In this document: piece after piece, positions 44,559-52,432 of the stretch | How the letters are laid out: every line of letters starts with the position of its first letter | Numbering within the stretch: the first letter of the stretch is position 1 | NCBI RefSeq assembly: GCF_016924755.1 | Contig: NZ_JAFFJX010000003.1 | Location: 310,001 to 374,000 of the forward strand | Origin: Longitalea arenae | Lineage (GTDB): Bacteria; Bacteroidota; Bacteroidia; Chitinophagales; Chitinophagaceae | Direction of reading: 5' to 3' | Length of the DNA: 64,000 bases | Position numbers and translations under genes: made by a program | The notes under the pieces: model-generated | Seen by the model: the letters and a program-made list of their open reading frames with translations, nothing else | Told to the model about the DNA's origin: nothing | The model's database searches: none

Positions 44559-44589
44559 AAAGCCCCTGGCGTTTGGCCGGGGGCCTTTT
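44559..44589 (+). terminator. Intrinsic terminator after FnIII-like gene
   Basis: AAAGCCCCTGGC and GCCGGGGGCCTTTT flank a short GTTTG loop at 44559-44589, a GC-rich stem with a T run on the plus strand. It separates the gene at 43923 from the convergent gene ending at 44610. Confidence 0.85.
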
Positions 44590-44609
44590 ACTATACTTGA
44601 GTGATCCCA

Positions 44610-46088
44610 TTAAAAATTATAACCCACCCTAAACTTTACAGGTTGCGTTCGTGGAAGCTGCTGGTAACTCAGAAAATCCCACATCAACTGCAGTTTGGTC
44701 TTCTTGAAGAATTTGCTTTTTATGGAAATGATCTTGCTGATGCCTACCAATCCGCTTTGTTTCCAGGGAGAGATCTCCTCTACTCCGCTGGTAGCGGGCA
44801 AACTATCGGTTTTCAAAGGTTGGTAATTGTATTCAAAGCCACCGCTGGCAAAAAAGCTGCCTTTGAGTTTTATATCGAGGTATGATCTTAACCCCATTCC
44901 CTGGTGGGTAATATCGATATGTTTGATGTCTTGTCCGAGTCCCAGCTTATAACTGGCGCCTACCCCAACAGTGCTTTTGTCTGTGATCTTATAGCCTACC
45001 GAGAGGCCGAGGTCGGTTGTCGTGGGAAAGAAATTGTTCTTGGCCGTTTGAAAATTCGTGCCGTATTCCAGGCGTTTCCAAAAGGATTTAGTCTTTTGAT
45101 TATTGGGTTTGAAATCCGGCATATCCATATCATCACCACCGCTGCCACCGAGTTTGTTTATTTTATCTTTGAGCTGATTGAGCTGGCTTTGCGCAGCCTG
45201 CAGGTTCTGTTGCAGGTATTGTTGCGCGTTGGGACCGGCGCCGGCCAGTTGCGATTGTATCTGCTGCTGTACCTGGGAGCGGGTTTGCAGTCCAGCCAGG
45301 CTTTGCGGTGTACCGTAATTATCCGGCAACCTGAATAAACTGGCCAGTTCGCTGTGTTGTTTCATGAATTGCGTAAAAGCAGGCAGTTTATTCAGCAATG
45401 TCAATCCCTTTTGAATAAGCCTGTCAGGATCATTCAGCATTTCCCTGTATTCTTTTATCTGGGCGCTGTAGTAATAAGCCTGCGCTTTGAAATCATTGAA
45501 GTCTTTGGTAAGACCGGCTGGTAGTTTGGTATATCTGCTCAGGGATACTTTTATCTGCTGCTTACGTTGCTGGATAAATGCTTTTACCTGTTCAGCCTGC
45601 TGCAGTTTTCCCTGCAACTGGTTAACCTGTGAAAGGGAGCCTTGCAGCTTTTCCTGCATTTCTTTCGATTGACCCAATAACGAATTGTTCTGTCCCAGGA
45701 ACGACAAACTGGTTTTTACACTGTCGAGCATGGGAATATAGGCGCCGCTTTTTCCGGATAGTTTGTCGCCGTCTGCCTTTACTTTGGTCATCATTTGCGT
45801 ATATTCTTTTTCAGAATTGGCGAACAACTGTTTAGCGCCGCTAGAATCTATTTTGGCCAGCTTGCGTTGCATTTTCTTTTCCCGGCTAAATAACTTTTGC
45901 AGGTATTTTTCGGTTTGTTTGGTTACCCGGTCTTCCAGGTGCTCATATTTATTTTCAATTTTGGAAAAATAAGAAACAGGAAAATGCAGAACGCTGTCTG
46001 TAGTGAGTTTTGCATCCTGGGCCATCCCCCAATTACTCCACAAGATGCACATGCATATCAGTAGTAGATAAAGATAAATTTTTGTCAT
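44610..46088 (-). CDS. Secreted coiled-coil protein with C-terminal outer-membrane beta-domain
   Basis: 492 residues with a signal peptide ending in GMAQ. Residues about 35-310 are a long, Gln/Lys-rich helical region with heptad character (SLSQVNQLQGKLQQAEQVKA, QQYLQQNLQAAQSQLNQLKD). After a Gly/Asp linker (GGSGGDDMDMPDF), residues about 330-492 alternate in a barrel pattern (LGLSVGYKITDKSTVGVGAS, GLRSYLDIKLKGSFFASGGF) and end in VKFRVGYNF, an outer-membrane beta-barrel type C-terminus. Function unknown; possibly a periplasm-spanning anchor. It diverges from the tail-fibre-like pair with a structured 400-bp intergenic region. Confidence 0.7.
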   Translation of the reverse strand: MTKIYLYLLLICMCILWSNWGMAQDAKLTTDSVLHFPVSYFSKIENKYEHLEDRVTKQTEKYLQKLFSREKKMQRKLAKIDSSGAKQLFANSEKEYTQMMTKVKADGDKLSGKSGAYIPMLDSVKTSLSFLGQNNSLLGQSKEMQEKLQGSLSQVNQLQGKLQQAEQVKAFIQQRKQQIKVSLSRYTKLPAGLTKDFNDFKAQAYYYSAQIKEYREMLNDPDRLIQKGLTLLNKLPAFTQFMKQHSELASLFRLPDNYGTPQSLAGLQTRSQVQQQIQSQLAGAGPNAQQYLQQNLQAAQSQLNQLKDKINKLGGSGGDDMDMPDFKPNNQKTKSFWKRLEYGTNFQTAKNNFFPTTTDLGLSVGYKITDKSTVGVGASYKLGLGQDIKHIDITHQGMGLRSYLDIKLKGSFFASGGFEYNYQPLKTDSLPATSGVEEISPWKQSGLVGISKIISIKSKFFKKTKLQLMWDFLSYQQLPRTQPVKFRVGYNF

Positions 46089-46169
46089 ATGCAGGGGGCT
46101 GTTTTTGGTTCAGGATAATACGAAAATAGACCACTTCCGGCAAGTAAAAAAAAATCTAAAGTCACTTTT

Positions 46170-46310
46170 GATAGACGTGCAGTTTTGCCAATAGACGTGT
46201 TAATTAGGGCGATAAGTGTGCAGCTGAAACCCGGGCAGTGGTGCCAGTGAAAATCGCTGCACAGATATTCCCAAAAACTGCACACTTATTGGCTAAACTG
46301 CACACTTATC
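46170..46310. repeat. Inverted repeat with 20-bp tandem units in both arms
   Basis: Left arm: three units starting ATAGACGTG, ATAGACGTG and ATAAGTGTG at 46171, 46191 and 46212. Right arm: two inverted units with CTGCACACTTAT at 46278-46289 and 46298-46309. Read on the minus strand the right arm is GATAAGTGTGCAGTTTAGCC then AATAAGTGTGCAGTTTTTGG, closely matching the left arm GATAGACGTGCAGTTTTGCC. It lies between divergent starts (46088 minus, 46488 plus). Confidence 0.85.
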
Positions 46311-46487
46311 AAATTACCGGGCGACTACCTTTCAATTTAGCTACATTCGTTTTTTCAAACCCCTAAACCATTCTACATGCACCGGTTCCATAGAGTCGAT
46401 ATTATCCTCTTTTGATGCTATTCAGCCTTATACGAATAGCAATTTTATTTTCTCAACAATAACCAACCAAGAATAAAAATCAGAACT

Positions 46488-47558
46488 ATGTTTAAAGCAG
46501 GGTTAACTACCATAATTGGCGCGCTGATCTTTCAAGCAGGTGTACAGGCACAGATATACGTAAAAAGCCCGGGAAATGTAGGCATTGGAACGCAGACGCC
46601 GGCTACCAAGTTACATATAGAAGGCGTAACAACCGCCGGCCCGGCCAATGGAGGCTACCATTTAATTGTAAATGATATCCCCAACGCCCGTTGGGCACTC
46701 GGAACCGGCAATTACGGCTTTCATATAGCCAGTGATTATCCAGTTACAACGACCTGGGAAGAAAAGTTAGTGCTTACCAGAGATGGAAATGTAGGGATTG
46801 GCGTAGCGCAACCGACTGCAAAACTCACATTGCCCAATGCCGGAAATGAAAGTTTGCGGGTGGGTGTAAACAGCAATATGGCCAATACGCATACGCAGTT
46901 GATAAATTCTATGGCTGTGGTGGCCGACGATCATTTGACCACTTCTTCCTGTGGTGCCGTGGCCTGTGACTACTTTAACAATAACAACAATCCAACTTGG
47001 CGGGGAACACTCTTGTTACACACTGGCATAAGTGTACAGGGTGACAAATATGGCATTGGAGCGGGAAACCAGGGCACCCTGCTTTTTCAAAATGAAAATG
47101 CTGGCGTGATCGCATCCAATGGCGCTCCCATTTATATAGCACCACTAAACAGTCCAAGCGCAACCTTTACAACCGATGGTAAAGTTGGTATTGGTACCAG
47201 CAGCCCAGAGAAAAAACTACATGTTGCCGGTGATGTAAAGGCAAACACCTATTGGGCATATAATAATGCACATTGGCCCGACTATGTGTTCGAAACAACC
47301 TACCAGTTACCTTCTTTACCAGAAATCAAGAACTTTATCAATCAGCACCATCACCTGCCAGATGTACCATCCGCAGAAGATGTTAAAAGAGATGGGCTGG
47401 ATCTGGCCGCCAACCAGGCGATCTTTTTAAAAAAGATTGAAGAATTAACCTTGTATGTGATCGATCAAAATGAAAAGCTCACAGAACTGGCATCGGAAAA
47501 TGCCGCGCTGAAAGAAGCAGTAAAAGAATTGCAGACGAAACGTAAAACCAATAAGTAA
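46488..47558 (+). CDS. Tail-fibre-like secreted protein, paralogue 1
   Basis: 356 residues with a signal peptide ending in VQAQ. Repeated GNVGIGTQTPATKLHIEG, DGNVGIGVAQPTAKL and GKVGIGTSSPEKKLHVAGD are the GxVGIGT-P-KL repeats of phage-tail-like beta-structured stalks. The C-terminus (about 262-345) is the conserved Bacteroidota ending: YVFETTYQLPSLPEIKNFI, HHLPDVPSAEDV, FLKKIEELTLYVIDQNEKL, then a coiled coil. Probably a trimeric surface or secreted fibre. Three bases separate it from its paralogue. Role unknown; adhesion is an inference. Confidence 0.82.
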   Translation: MFKAGLTTIIGALIFQAGVQAQIYVKSPGNVGIGTQTPATKLHIEGVTTAGPANGGYHLIVNDIPNARWALGTGNYGFHIASDYPVTTTWEEKLVLTRDGNVGIGVAQPTAKLTLPNAGNESLRVGVNSNMANTHTQLINSMAVVADDHLTTSSCGAVACDYFNNNNNPTWRGTLLLHTGISVQGDKYGIGAGNQGTLLFQNENAGVIASNGAPIYIAPLNSPSATFTTDGKVGIGTSSPEKKLHVAGDVKANTYWAYNNAHWPDYVFETTYQLPSLPEIKNFINQHHHLPDVPSAEDVKRDGLDLAANQAIFLKKIEELTLYVIDQNEKLTELASENAALKEAVKELQTKRKTNK

Positions 47559-47561
47559 TTT

Positions 47562-48491
47562 ATGTGTAAGACTTGCCTAGCTACTATTGTAGGTGCGGTG
47601 CTATTGCACATAGGGGCATTGGCGCAGCTATATGTAAAAAGTCCGGGAAATGTAGGGATCGGCATCCAAACACCATCTACCAAATTGCATGTGAATGGCG
47701 ATGTGATTGCCGGCGTTGCTGGTGGAGGTTATCATTTAATTGTAAATGATGTTCCAACAGCCCGTTGGGCCCTGGGAACCGGCGCTCATGCATTTCATAT
47801 TGCTAATGACTATCCTGTTACAGGCACCTGGGGTGACAAGTTCGTGATCAGTAAAGAAGGGAACGTTGGCATAGGCACCCCGACTCCCTCTGCATCTTAT
47901 AAACTTGATGTTGTGGGATCGGCGAAGGCCAATTTGATAGATATAAACAGTGGAACTGCGGATGGCGGCCGATTGATCTTTCGTTCTGAGGGGTTCCCCG
48001 AATGGCGGATCAGAAATTTTAATGGACTCGGTTTCTTCCCGGGCGAGGGTGCAGCAACATCCTTATGGCTTGACAATTCCGGAACTGTAGGTATTGGCGT
48101 GCAGAATACTGACGGACATAAACTGAGAGTGGACGGAAGCGTTAGGGCTGTGTCCTTCACTGCCAATAGCGGAAATACATGGGCTGATTATGTGTTTGAT
48201 TCAACGTACCACTTACCATCCTTAACAGCAGTGAAAAATTACATACAACAAAACCATCACCTGCCCGATGTACCTTCAGCAGACGACGTAAACAGAGATG
48301 GCGTCAACATCGTAGATAACCAGGTAATTCTCTTGAAAAAGATCGAAGAATTAATGTTGTATGTGATCGAGCAAAATGAAAAGCAGCAGCTGTTTGAAAG
48401 GGAATTAAAAGCAGTAAAGGAAGAGAACGAAGCGCTTAAAGAAAGGATCAATCATTTAAAGAAAGATCGCAAAGAAGCCCGCAGGAAATAG
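47562..48491 (+). CDS. Tail-fibre-like secreted protein, paralogue 2
   Basis: 309 residues. Its first 105 residues and last 85 align closely with paralogue 1 (YVKSPGNVGIGIQTPSTKLH, GGGYHLIVNDVPTARWALGT, HHLPDVPSADDVNRDG, LLKKIEELMLYVIEQNEK) while the middle differs. This indicates a tandem duplication with divergence or recombination of the central stalk. The signal sequence (ending LAQ) starts atypically as MCKTCLATIVGAVLLHIG, with a Cys pair. Co-transcribed with paralogue 1 and followed by a strong terminator. Confidence 0.82.
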   Translation: MCKTCLATIVGAVLLHIGALAQLYVKSPGNVGIGIQTPSTKLHVNGDVIAGVAGGGYHLIVNDVPTARWALGTGAHAFHIANDYPVTGTWGDKFVISKEGNVGIGTPTPSASYKLDVVGSAKANLIDINSGTADGGRLIFRSEGFPEWRIRNFNGLGFFPGEGAATSLWLDNSGTVGIGVQNTDGHKLRVDGSVRAVSFTANSGNTWADYVFDSTYHLPSLTAVKNYIQQNHHLPDVPSADDVNRDGVNIVDNQVILLKKIEELMLYVIEQNEKQQLFERELKAVKEENEALKERINHLKKDRKEARRK

Positions 48492-48521
48492 CACCAACTC
48501 GTTTTTGGATGGATTGAGATA

Positions 48522-48552
48522 AGCAGCCCCTGATGGTCAGGGGCTGTTTTTT
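48522..48552 (+). terminator. Intrinsic terminator after tail-fibre-like pair
   Basis: AGCAGCCCCTG (48522-48532) pairs with CAGGGGCTGTT (48538-48548) around a 5-nt loop, followed by TTTT; a classic rho-independent terminator on the plus strand. Confidence 0.95.
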
Positions 48553-48882
48553 AGGCGCTAGCCGAGGTGAGACTGTAAAATAATCTTTTGACGGGTCCGA
48601 CCGTTGAATACCGTTGACAACTTGAGTTCCCTTAACTTTATAGACCTCCGGAAGAAGCCTTCACGTTAATGGTACTTATTTTAAGTCCTTAAAATAATCA
48701 GGCTGGAACGTATATTGCCCATATGTCATTGGGCATTTGTTGAATACAATTGGCGATCTTTTTTATGAAGGATCCCGTGCACATTCAAGAATTGCCTTTT
48801 CATAAATATAATAAAGTGATAAGCATGAACGAAGTTCAAATATGAAATAGTCTCTCCATTGGCCTTGTAAAGATGCTACTAT

Positions 48883-49129
48883 TCCGTCTCTGCTATTCAA
48901 GCCCGGCTTTCAAAACTTAGCCTTACCTCTGACGAGCTAAAAGGAGTTTTGAAAAAGTCTCATTGTCAATTACTTAATTCCTAGCAAAGCGCTCAAGCAT
49001 AAGGCATTAGAGCTATTGCACTCTGGAATGTCTCTTGTTGTAAAAGATGAGGCCTTTGTGCCATTAATTAAGGATACCTTAAAAGCCGTGTGGCAGGAAA
49101 GATGGCAGATCATCCCGATTAAAGAGTAA
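48883..49129 (+). pseudogene. Possible decayed gene fragment
   Basis: Two adjacent plus-strand frames look coding but cannot be joined without a frameshift near 48960. The first gives AIQARLSKLSLTSDELKGVL. The second ends at the TAA at 49127 with ALELLHSGMSLVVKDEAFVP and DTLKAVWQERWQIIPIKE. No start codon with upstream context was found and no family was recognised. It lies in a roughly 650-bp gene-poor gap at the edge of the toxin-remnant region, so a broken gene is plausible; chance open frames are the alternative. Confidence 0.35.
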
Positions 49130-49203
49130 CCTGCCAATGATAACTTCCAAAAAAATGTGTGATTAAGTCTGCCCTTGATTGGCGGGCATTAAATTGATAA
49201 ATA

Positions 49204-49746
49204 TCAATAAAGCTCATGATAATCTAAATCTTTTATAACCTGAAAATAAAACCACCGGCTTACTGCGTATTCTTTAGGAGCATAAGGAGGATCATTAATA
49301 GGTATTTTTAGTAAATGTACACGCATTCTATATTTTCCTTTATAAAACGCGCCAATTCTGCTTATTAAATTAAAATGCAATTCTGCTGTATCACCAGGGC
49401 TCAGTTTTGCATACTCAATTATAGGATCAGTAATACTATCACCATAAAAATAGTCAACATGCTTGTCAACGAACCGTTTATATTTTCCGTTTTCTAATTT
49501 TTGTAGTTCCGTGTAAATATTAGCATAGGGTTCATATTTGGTACCTTCAATTAAACTAAAAGGAATTAAGATTGTATCCAGCTCAGTGTTAGTGTATCTT
49601 ATTTTCAAATTAAGGTTGTTAGTATCAGCTACTACTCCTTCGCTAAAAAAGAACCTAAATGTTTGGTTTTTAGGATAAATTGGAGATTGTGAATACAAAC
49701 GATTTGCATTTACAAACAACGTTAAAAAAACAATAAGGTGTTTCAT
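49204..49746 (-). CDS. Secreted hypothetical protein, candidate orphan immunity/accessory gene
   Basis: 180 residues with a signal peptide ending in LYSQ. The remainder is beta-rich (FRFFFSEGVVADTNNLNLKI, LSPGDTAELHFNLISRIGAF, GKYRMRVHLLKIP) and suggests an Ig-like or immunity-type fold; no named family recognised. The ATG is one base after the TAG of a broken toxin-like C-terminus (49748-49941). That is the spacing expected of a toxin-immunity pair, and the region is AT richer than the PULs. The immunity role is inferred from position only; a periplasmic target would fit its signal peptide. Confidence 0.6.
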   Translation of the reverse strand: MKHLIVFLTLFVNANRLYSQSPIYPKNQTFRFFFSEGVVADTNNLNLKIRYTNTELDTILIPFSLIEGTKYEPYANIYTELQKLENGKYKRFVDKHVDYFYGDSITDPIIEYAKLSPGDTAELHFNLISRIGAFYKGKYRMRVHLLKIPINDPPYAPKEYAVSRWFYFQVIKDLDYHELY

Positions 49747-49747
49747 T

Positions 49748-49941
49748 CTATTTTAAGTTAAAGACAATACCTAATCGCCTTTGCACCTCGCTTTTGTAAT
49801 TTGAAATGGTATTTTTCGACAATGTCTTAAGGCATGACTCTAAAAAGGTTTTGTGTGCGTTTATCAAAGATATTGATTGCTCTTGGTAATGCTTGGTCTT
49901 TTTATATTTTCACCAGGCAAGAAATAATTTCTAAACAAATT
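49748..49941 (-). pseudogene. Broken Rhs-type toxin C-terminus (remnant C)
   Basis: Frame one reads NLFRNYFLPGENIKRPSITK, SNQYL, then stops (TGA 49864-49866). The next frame continues INAHKTFLESCLKTLSKNTI and SNYKSEVQRRLGIVFNLK to a TAG. Neither frame has a start codon and together they read like the end of a secreted polymorphic toxin after one frameshift. It follows the stop of the HEXXH gene and precedes the candidate immunity gene. Confidence 0.55.
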
Positions 49942-50356
49942 ACCCCAATGATTTTTTTTCATAGCCATTTTCTGTTGGCAAATTAACGCCTAACTCAAAA
50001 CCTTTTTTATAAGTGTCAAGTTCTCCATTATGACCAGAATAGTCCATCTTAGTAACTTCTTTTACATGAATGAACTCATGCAATATATCGTGCAGAACGT
50101 CTACCGTTTTGCCATTCACCTCCAATTCAGTGGTCGATTCGTTGGTGATAGCATACACATACCTGGAACCGGCTGATGGAGCGAGATGGGCTTTAAAGGC
50201 ATCGGCGTCAGTATTCAATTCTGTAATTACATCTGCACCTTTGGCTCTGTCGTCTTTATAAGTTGTAGCTGAGTTATTTAATGAATCGCATGCATACAAT
50301 ATCAATACACTTGCCCACGAGAAAGATAAACTTTTGAATTTTGAATAAAAATGCAT
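49940..50356 (-). CDS. Small putative lipoprotein with HEXXH metalloprotease-like motif
   Basis: About 138 residues from MHFYSKFKSL, chosen because the hydrophobic segment with a possible lipobox (VLILYAC) then follows directly; an ATG at 50413 would add 19 residues. Residues about 85-105 read VLHDILHEFIHVKEV. HEFIH fits the HEXXH zinc site, and a downstream SGHNGELDTY could supply a third ligand. A small zincin-type peptidase or the stranded catalytic tail of a toxin are both possible. Located among Rhs remnants, and its stop overlaps remnant C by two bases. Confidence 0.5.
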   Translation of the reverse strand: MHFYSKFKSLSFSWASVLILYACDSLNNSATTYKDDRAKGADVITELNTDADAFKAHLAPSAGSRYVYAITNESTTELEVNGKTVDVLHDILHEFIHVKEVTKMDYSGHNGELDTYKKGFELGVNLPTENGYEKKSLG

Positions 50357-50462
50357 TATGTAAAAATTAGTTGCTTGTGAAAAGCTGGCTAGAATGAAGA
50401 GCAAACAATACAAGCATCTTAAGCAAATGGAAACTAATAATCATATCAAAACCAATAAATTT

Positions 50463-50792
50463 TTAAGAGTCTAATTCACCATTTTCATAATGAAAATGTT
50501 CTTGAGAAGCAGAAGAAAACCCTCCTATAAATTCCGAAGTCAATTGATTCTCCTTTTTAGGTTTAAAAAAGCCCATGCGAATTGCCCAGTCATAAACTGC
50601 TTCATCAATGGGATAAACTGTAAGAACTCCTGTTAACGAATATTTTTTTATATATTCTTCAGCTTTTTCTTTTGTTGAAAAAACCCCGCTACAAAAGCGC
50701 CCATTATTAGGAGCTTGAAAAACGTATACTTCATTAAGCATAAAACACTTTATTTTTGGTTCTGGCCTATGATATTTCATTATTTTCTTCAT
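50463..50792 (-). CDS. DUF7710-type small protein
   Basis: 109 residues, possibly starting later at MLNEVYVF. The sequence VYVFQAPNNGRFCSGVFSTK, EKAEEYIKKYSLTGVLTVYP, DWAIRMGFFKP and FSSASQEHFHYENG matches my recollection of the DUF7710 family (VYVF...GVF...A..WI....L.G.LT.YP.D...YDWA). The frame continues upstream without a stop into the frameshifted toxin tail (to 50909), so the first residues MKKIMKYHRPE may derive from the toxin end. An immunity-like role beside a toxin remnant is suggested by position only. Confidence 0.6.
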   Translation of the reverse strand: MKKIMKYHRPEPKIKCFMLNEVYVFQAPNNGRFCSGVFSTKEKAEEYIKKYSLTGVLTVYPIDEAVYDWAIRMGFFKPKKENQLTSEFIGGFSSASQEHFHYENGELDS

Positions 50793-51360
50793 AGCTCTTC
50801 GAATCTTTGCCTTATGCTGATCAACTACAGCTTGTTGCCTAGCAGAAAGTTCCGGGCTGCCATCTATTGGTTTACCATTTTGCCCAATTTTTGCACTTTT
50901 ATCACCCCTTCACGTGTGCGTGGGCAGGAGCATGATCCCCGGATTTATAATAATGTTCAATAGTTACACCATCCTGTTGTGCTATTGTCTTATCTGGCAA
51001 TTTTGTTTTACATGGCCCCGCATTATGAACCAATACTTTCTTATCCGAAACATAATAAGTATGATAATCTTCAACCTCGAAGTTGTAAACCGTCCTTTGT
51101 CCGGGAATTATCGTTATGCTGTTAACGGCTAATTTCTGTCCGGCATACGTTTGAAGACTGTCACCAACTTTCAGATCATGTACCCGAACCCGTTTTCCAA
51201 ATACAAAGAACGGATGGTCGCTGGTGGAATTAATGATTTCTCCGCCGATTGAAACAGCATAAATAGTATCCCGAATATAGGAAAAGAGTTGTTTTACCCT
51301 TTTTAGATCATAATTTCCTGTGGTGTCATTGTATGCCCATACAATGAAAAATCCTAATCT
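50793..51360 (-). pseudogene. Rhs/polymorphic-toxin remnant: truncated Hint domain and frameshifted toxin tail
   Basis: Frame A (51360 to the TGA at 50902) gives a C-terminal Hint/pretoxin domain: EIINSTSDHPFFVFGKRVRV, HDLKVGDSLQ, YNFEVEDYHTYYVSDKKVLV, HNAG. The N-terminal catalytic Cys part is missing. A toxin start follows: VTIEHYYKSGDHAPAHAHVK. At a GGGG run (50905-50908) the frame is lost. Frame B resumes with GDKSAKIGQNGKPIDGSPEL and SARQQAVVDQHKAKIRRAMK, which is the expected continuation. A one-base indel explains both. A TGA lies just upstream, so this is an orphan C-terminal cassette. Confidence 0.75.
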
Positions 51361-51419
51361 TCACTAGCATCACCATTTCACGCTCTCATTCAAAAAAATA
51401 AAGATGTTCTGTGGCTTTT

Positions 51420-51833
51420 TTAATCTGCATTACAAATTGACTCAATGGAATCCAAAACCATGGCAGATTCATTTGACGGGATTAATTTATATTTCTGGTA
51501 GCTTTTCCGAGTCAATAACATTTTACAGTTATCCGGATCAGTTCTTTCATATACTATATCCAGCTTCTTCCCTATTAAATAGTCTTTGAACACGGCTTTC
51601 TTACTTTTAGCACAATCTACACTCGTCTTTGAGGTTAACTCTTTACCATCAATTTTTGCTTTAAATTTTATAAAAATATTTTTACCGCCATTGTGAAATG
51701 TTTCTATATCGATTATTTCAGCTGTACTTCTCTTAAAATCTCTCATTAATCGTGATTCTTGTGTCACCGCTTTATAAACTATAAAGGAGACTATGATCAC
51801 AAATACAACAATTGACGTAATATTTTTCTTCAT
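51420..51833 (-). CDS. Single-pass membrane protein, DUF3592-like, candidate immunity protein
   Basis: About 137 residues from MKKNITSIVVF (the ATG at 51854 would add seven). One N-terminal transmembrane helix (SIVVFVIIVSFIVYKAV) precedes an OB/beta-type domain: AEIIDIETFHNGGKNIFIKF, KIDGKELTSKTSV, LIGKKLDIVYERTDPDNCKM. The G..v.V.YdP.nP...ll pattern is DUF3592-like. It begins 11 bp after the stop of toxin remnant A, and Hint remnant B follows. A cell-envelope immunity protein or an unrelated membrane protein both fit. Confidence 0.55.
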   Translation of the reverse strand: MKKNITSIVVFVIIVSFIVYKAVTQESRLMRDFKRSTAEIIDIETFHNGGKNIFIKFKAKIDGKELTSKTSVDCAKSKKAVFKDYLIGKKLDIVYERTDPDNCKMLLTRKSYQKYKLIPSNESAMVLDSIESICNAD

Positions 51834-51843
51834 AAAATTCGTT

Positions 51844-52038
51844 CTAATTACCAATTACATCAGTGAGTATGTTACCCATCCATTCCCCTCCAAATGTAAA
51901 TGTTACTTCCTATGCTTTTCCGGTAAATTTACCAGTTTCGTAATTAATACCCGGCGCAGACAATCCAATCAAATTTCCAAATGCATTGCCTGCCAAGTTT
52001 CCTATAAATCCAGCTCCAAAATCAGCCACCCGGCTTTA
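51844..52038 (-). pseudogene. Toxin-like C-terminus interrupted by an in-frame TAG (remnant A)
   Basis: Open frame read on the minus strand: VADFGAGFIGNLAGNAFGNL, IGLSAPGINYETGKFTGKA, TAG, EVTFTFGGEWMGNILTDVIG, N, then TAG at 51844-51846. Both halves stay in one frame and would make sense with Trp (TGG) in place of TAG. The Gly/Asn-rich character and lack of a start fit the end of an Rhs-like protein. A TAA immediately upstream cuts it off from any parent gene. Confidence 0.55.
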
Positions 52039-52245
52039 TTAAACTTAAAAACATTCTCTGTTTGAATTGAATAGGCTGACAAATTAAAGAACCTCCTGTT
52101 GATATTAGTTGAATCAGAAATTATTATGCGCAACATTCATTTTTCCAGCCATACTTTAATTTTCTAGCGCCGTGGATGATCCGACTTTCATACCATCCAT
52201 AATGTCATTCAGAACTCATAACTTATAATTGTAACCCTTGTAAAC

Positions 52246-52277
52246 AAAGATCCCCCCGAACATCGGAGGGATCTTTT
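52246..52277 (-). terminator. Terminator after susCD pair 2
   Basis: AAAGATCCCCCCGA (52246-52259) pairs with TCGGAGGGATCTTT (52262-52275), with T runs on the plus side and a shorter TTTGTTT on the minus side. It lies about 155 bp beyond the SusD2 stop (52433). Probably the end of the susC2-susD2 transcript. Confidence 0.8.
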
Positions 52278-52432
52278 TCTTCCATGACTTAAAGGTTACT
52301 AGATCAAATTACTGCTATGTGTATTAAAACGGGTTGCTGTTTTGTCCTTCCCGGAAGCCTGGTTAGGGCTCCCGGGTACGGTTGGACACATCTTCAGAGG
52401 ATAAGTAACTATTTAAATCTCTTTATGAACTT

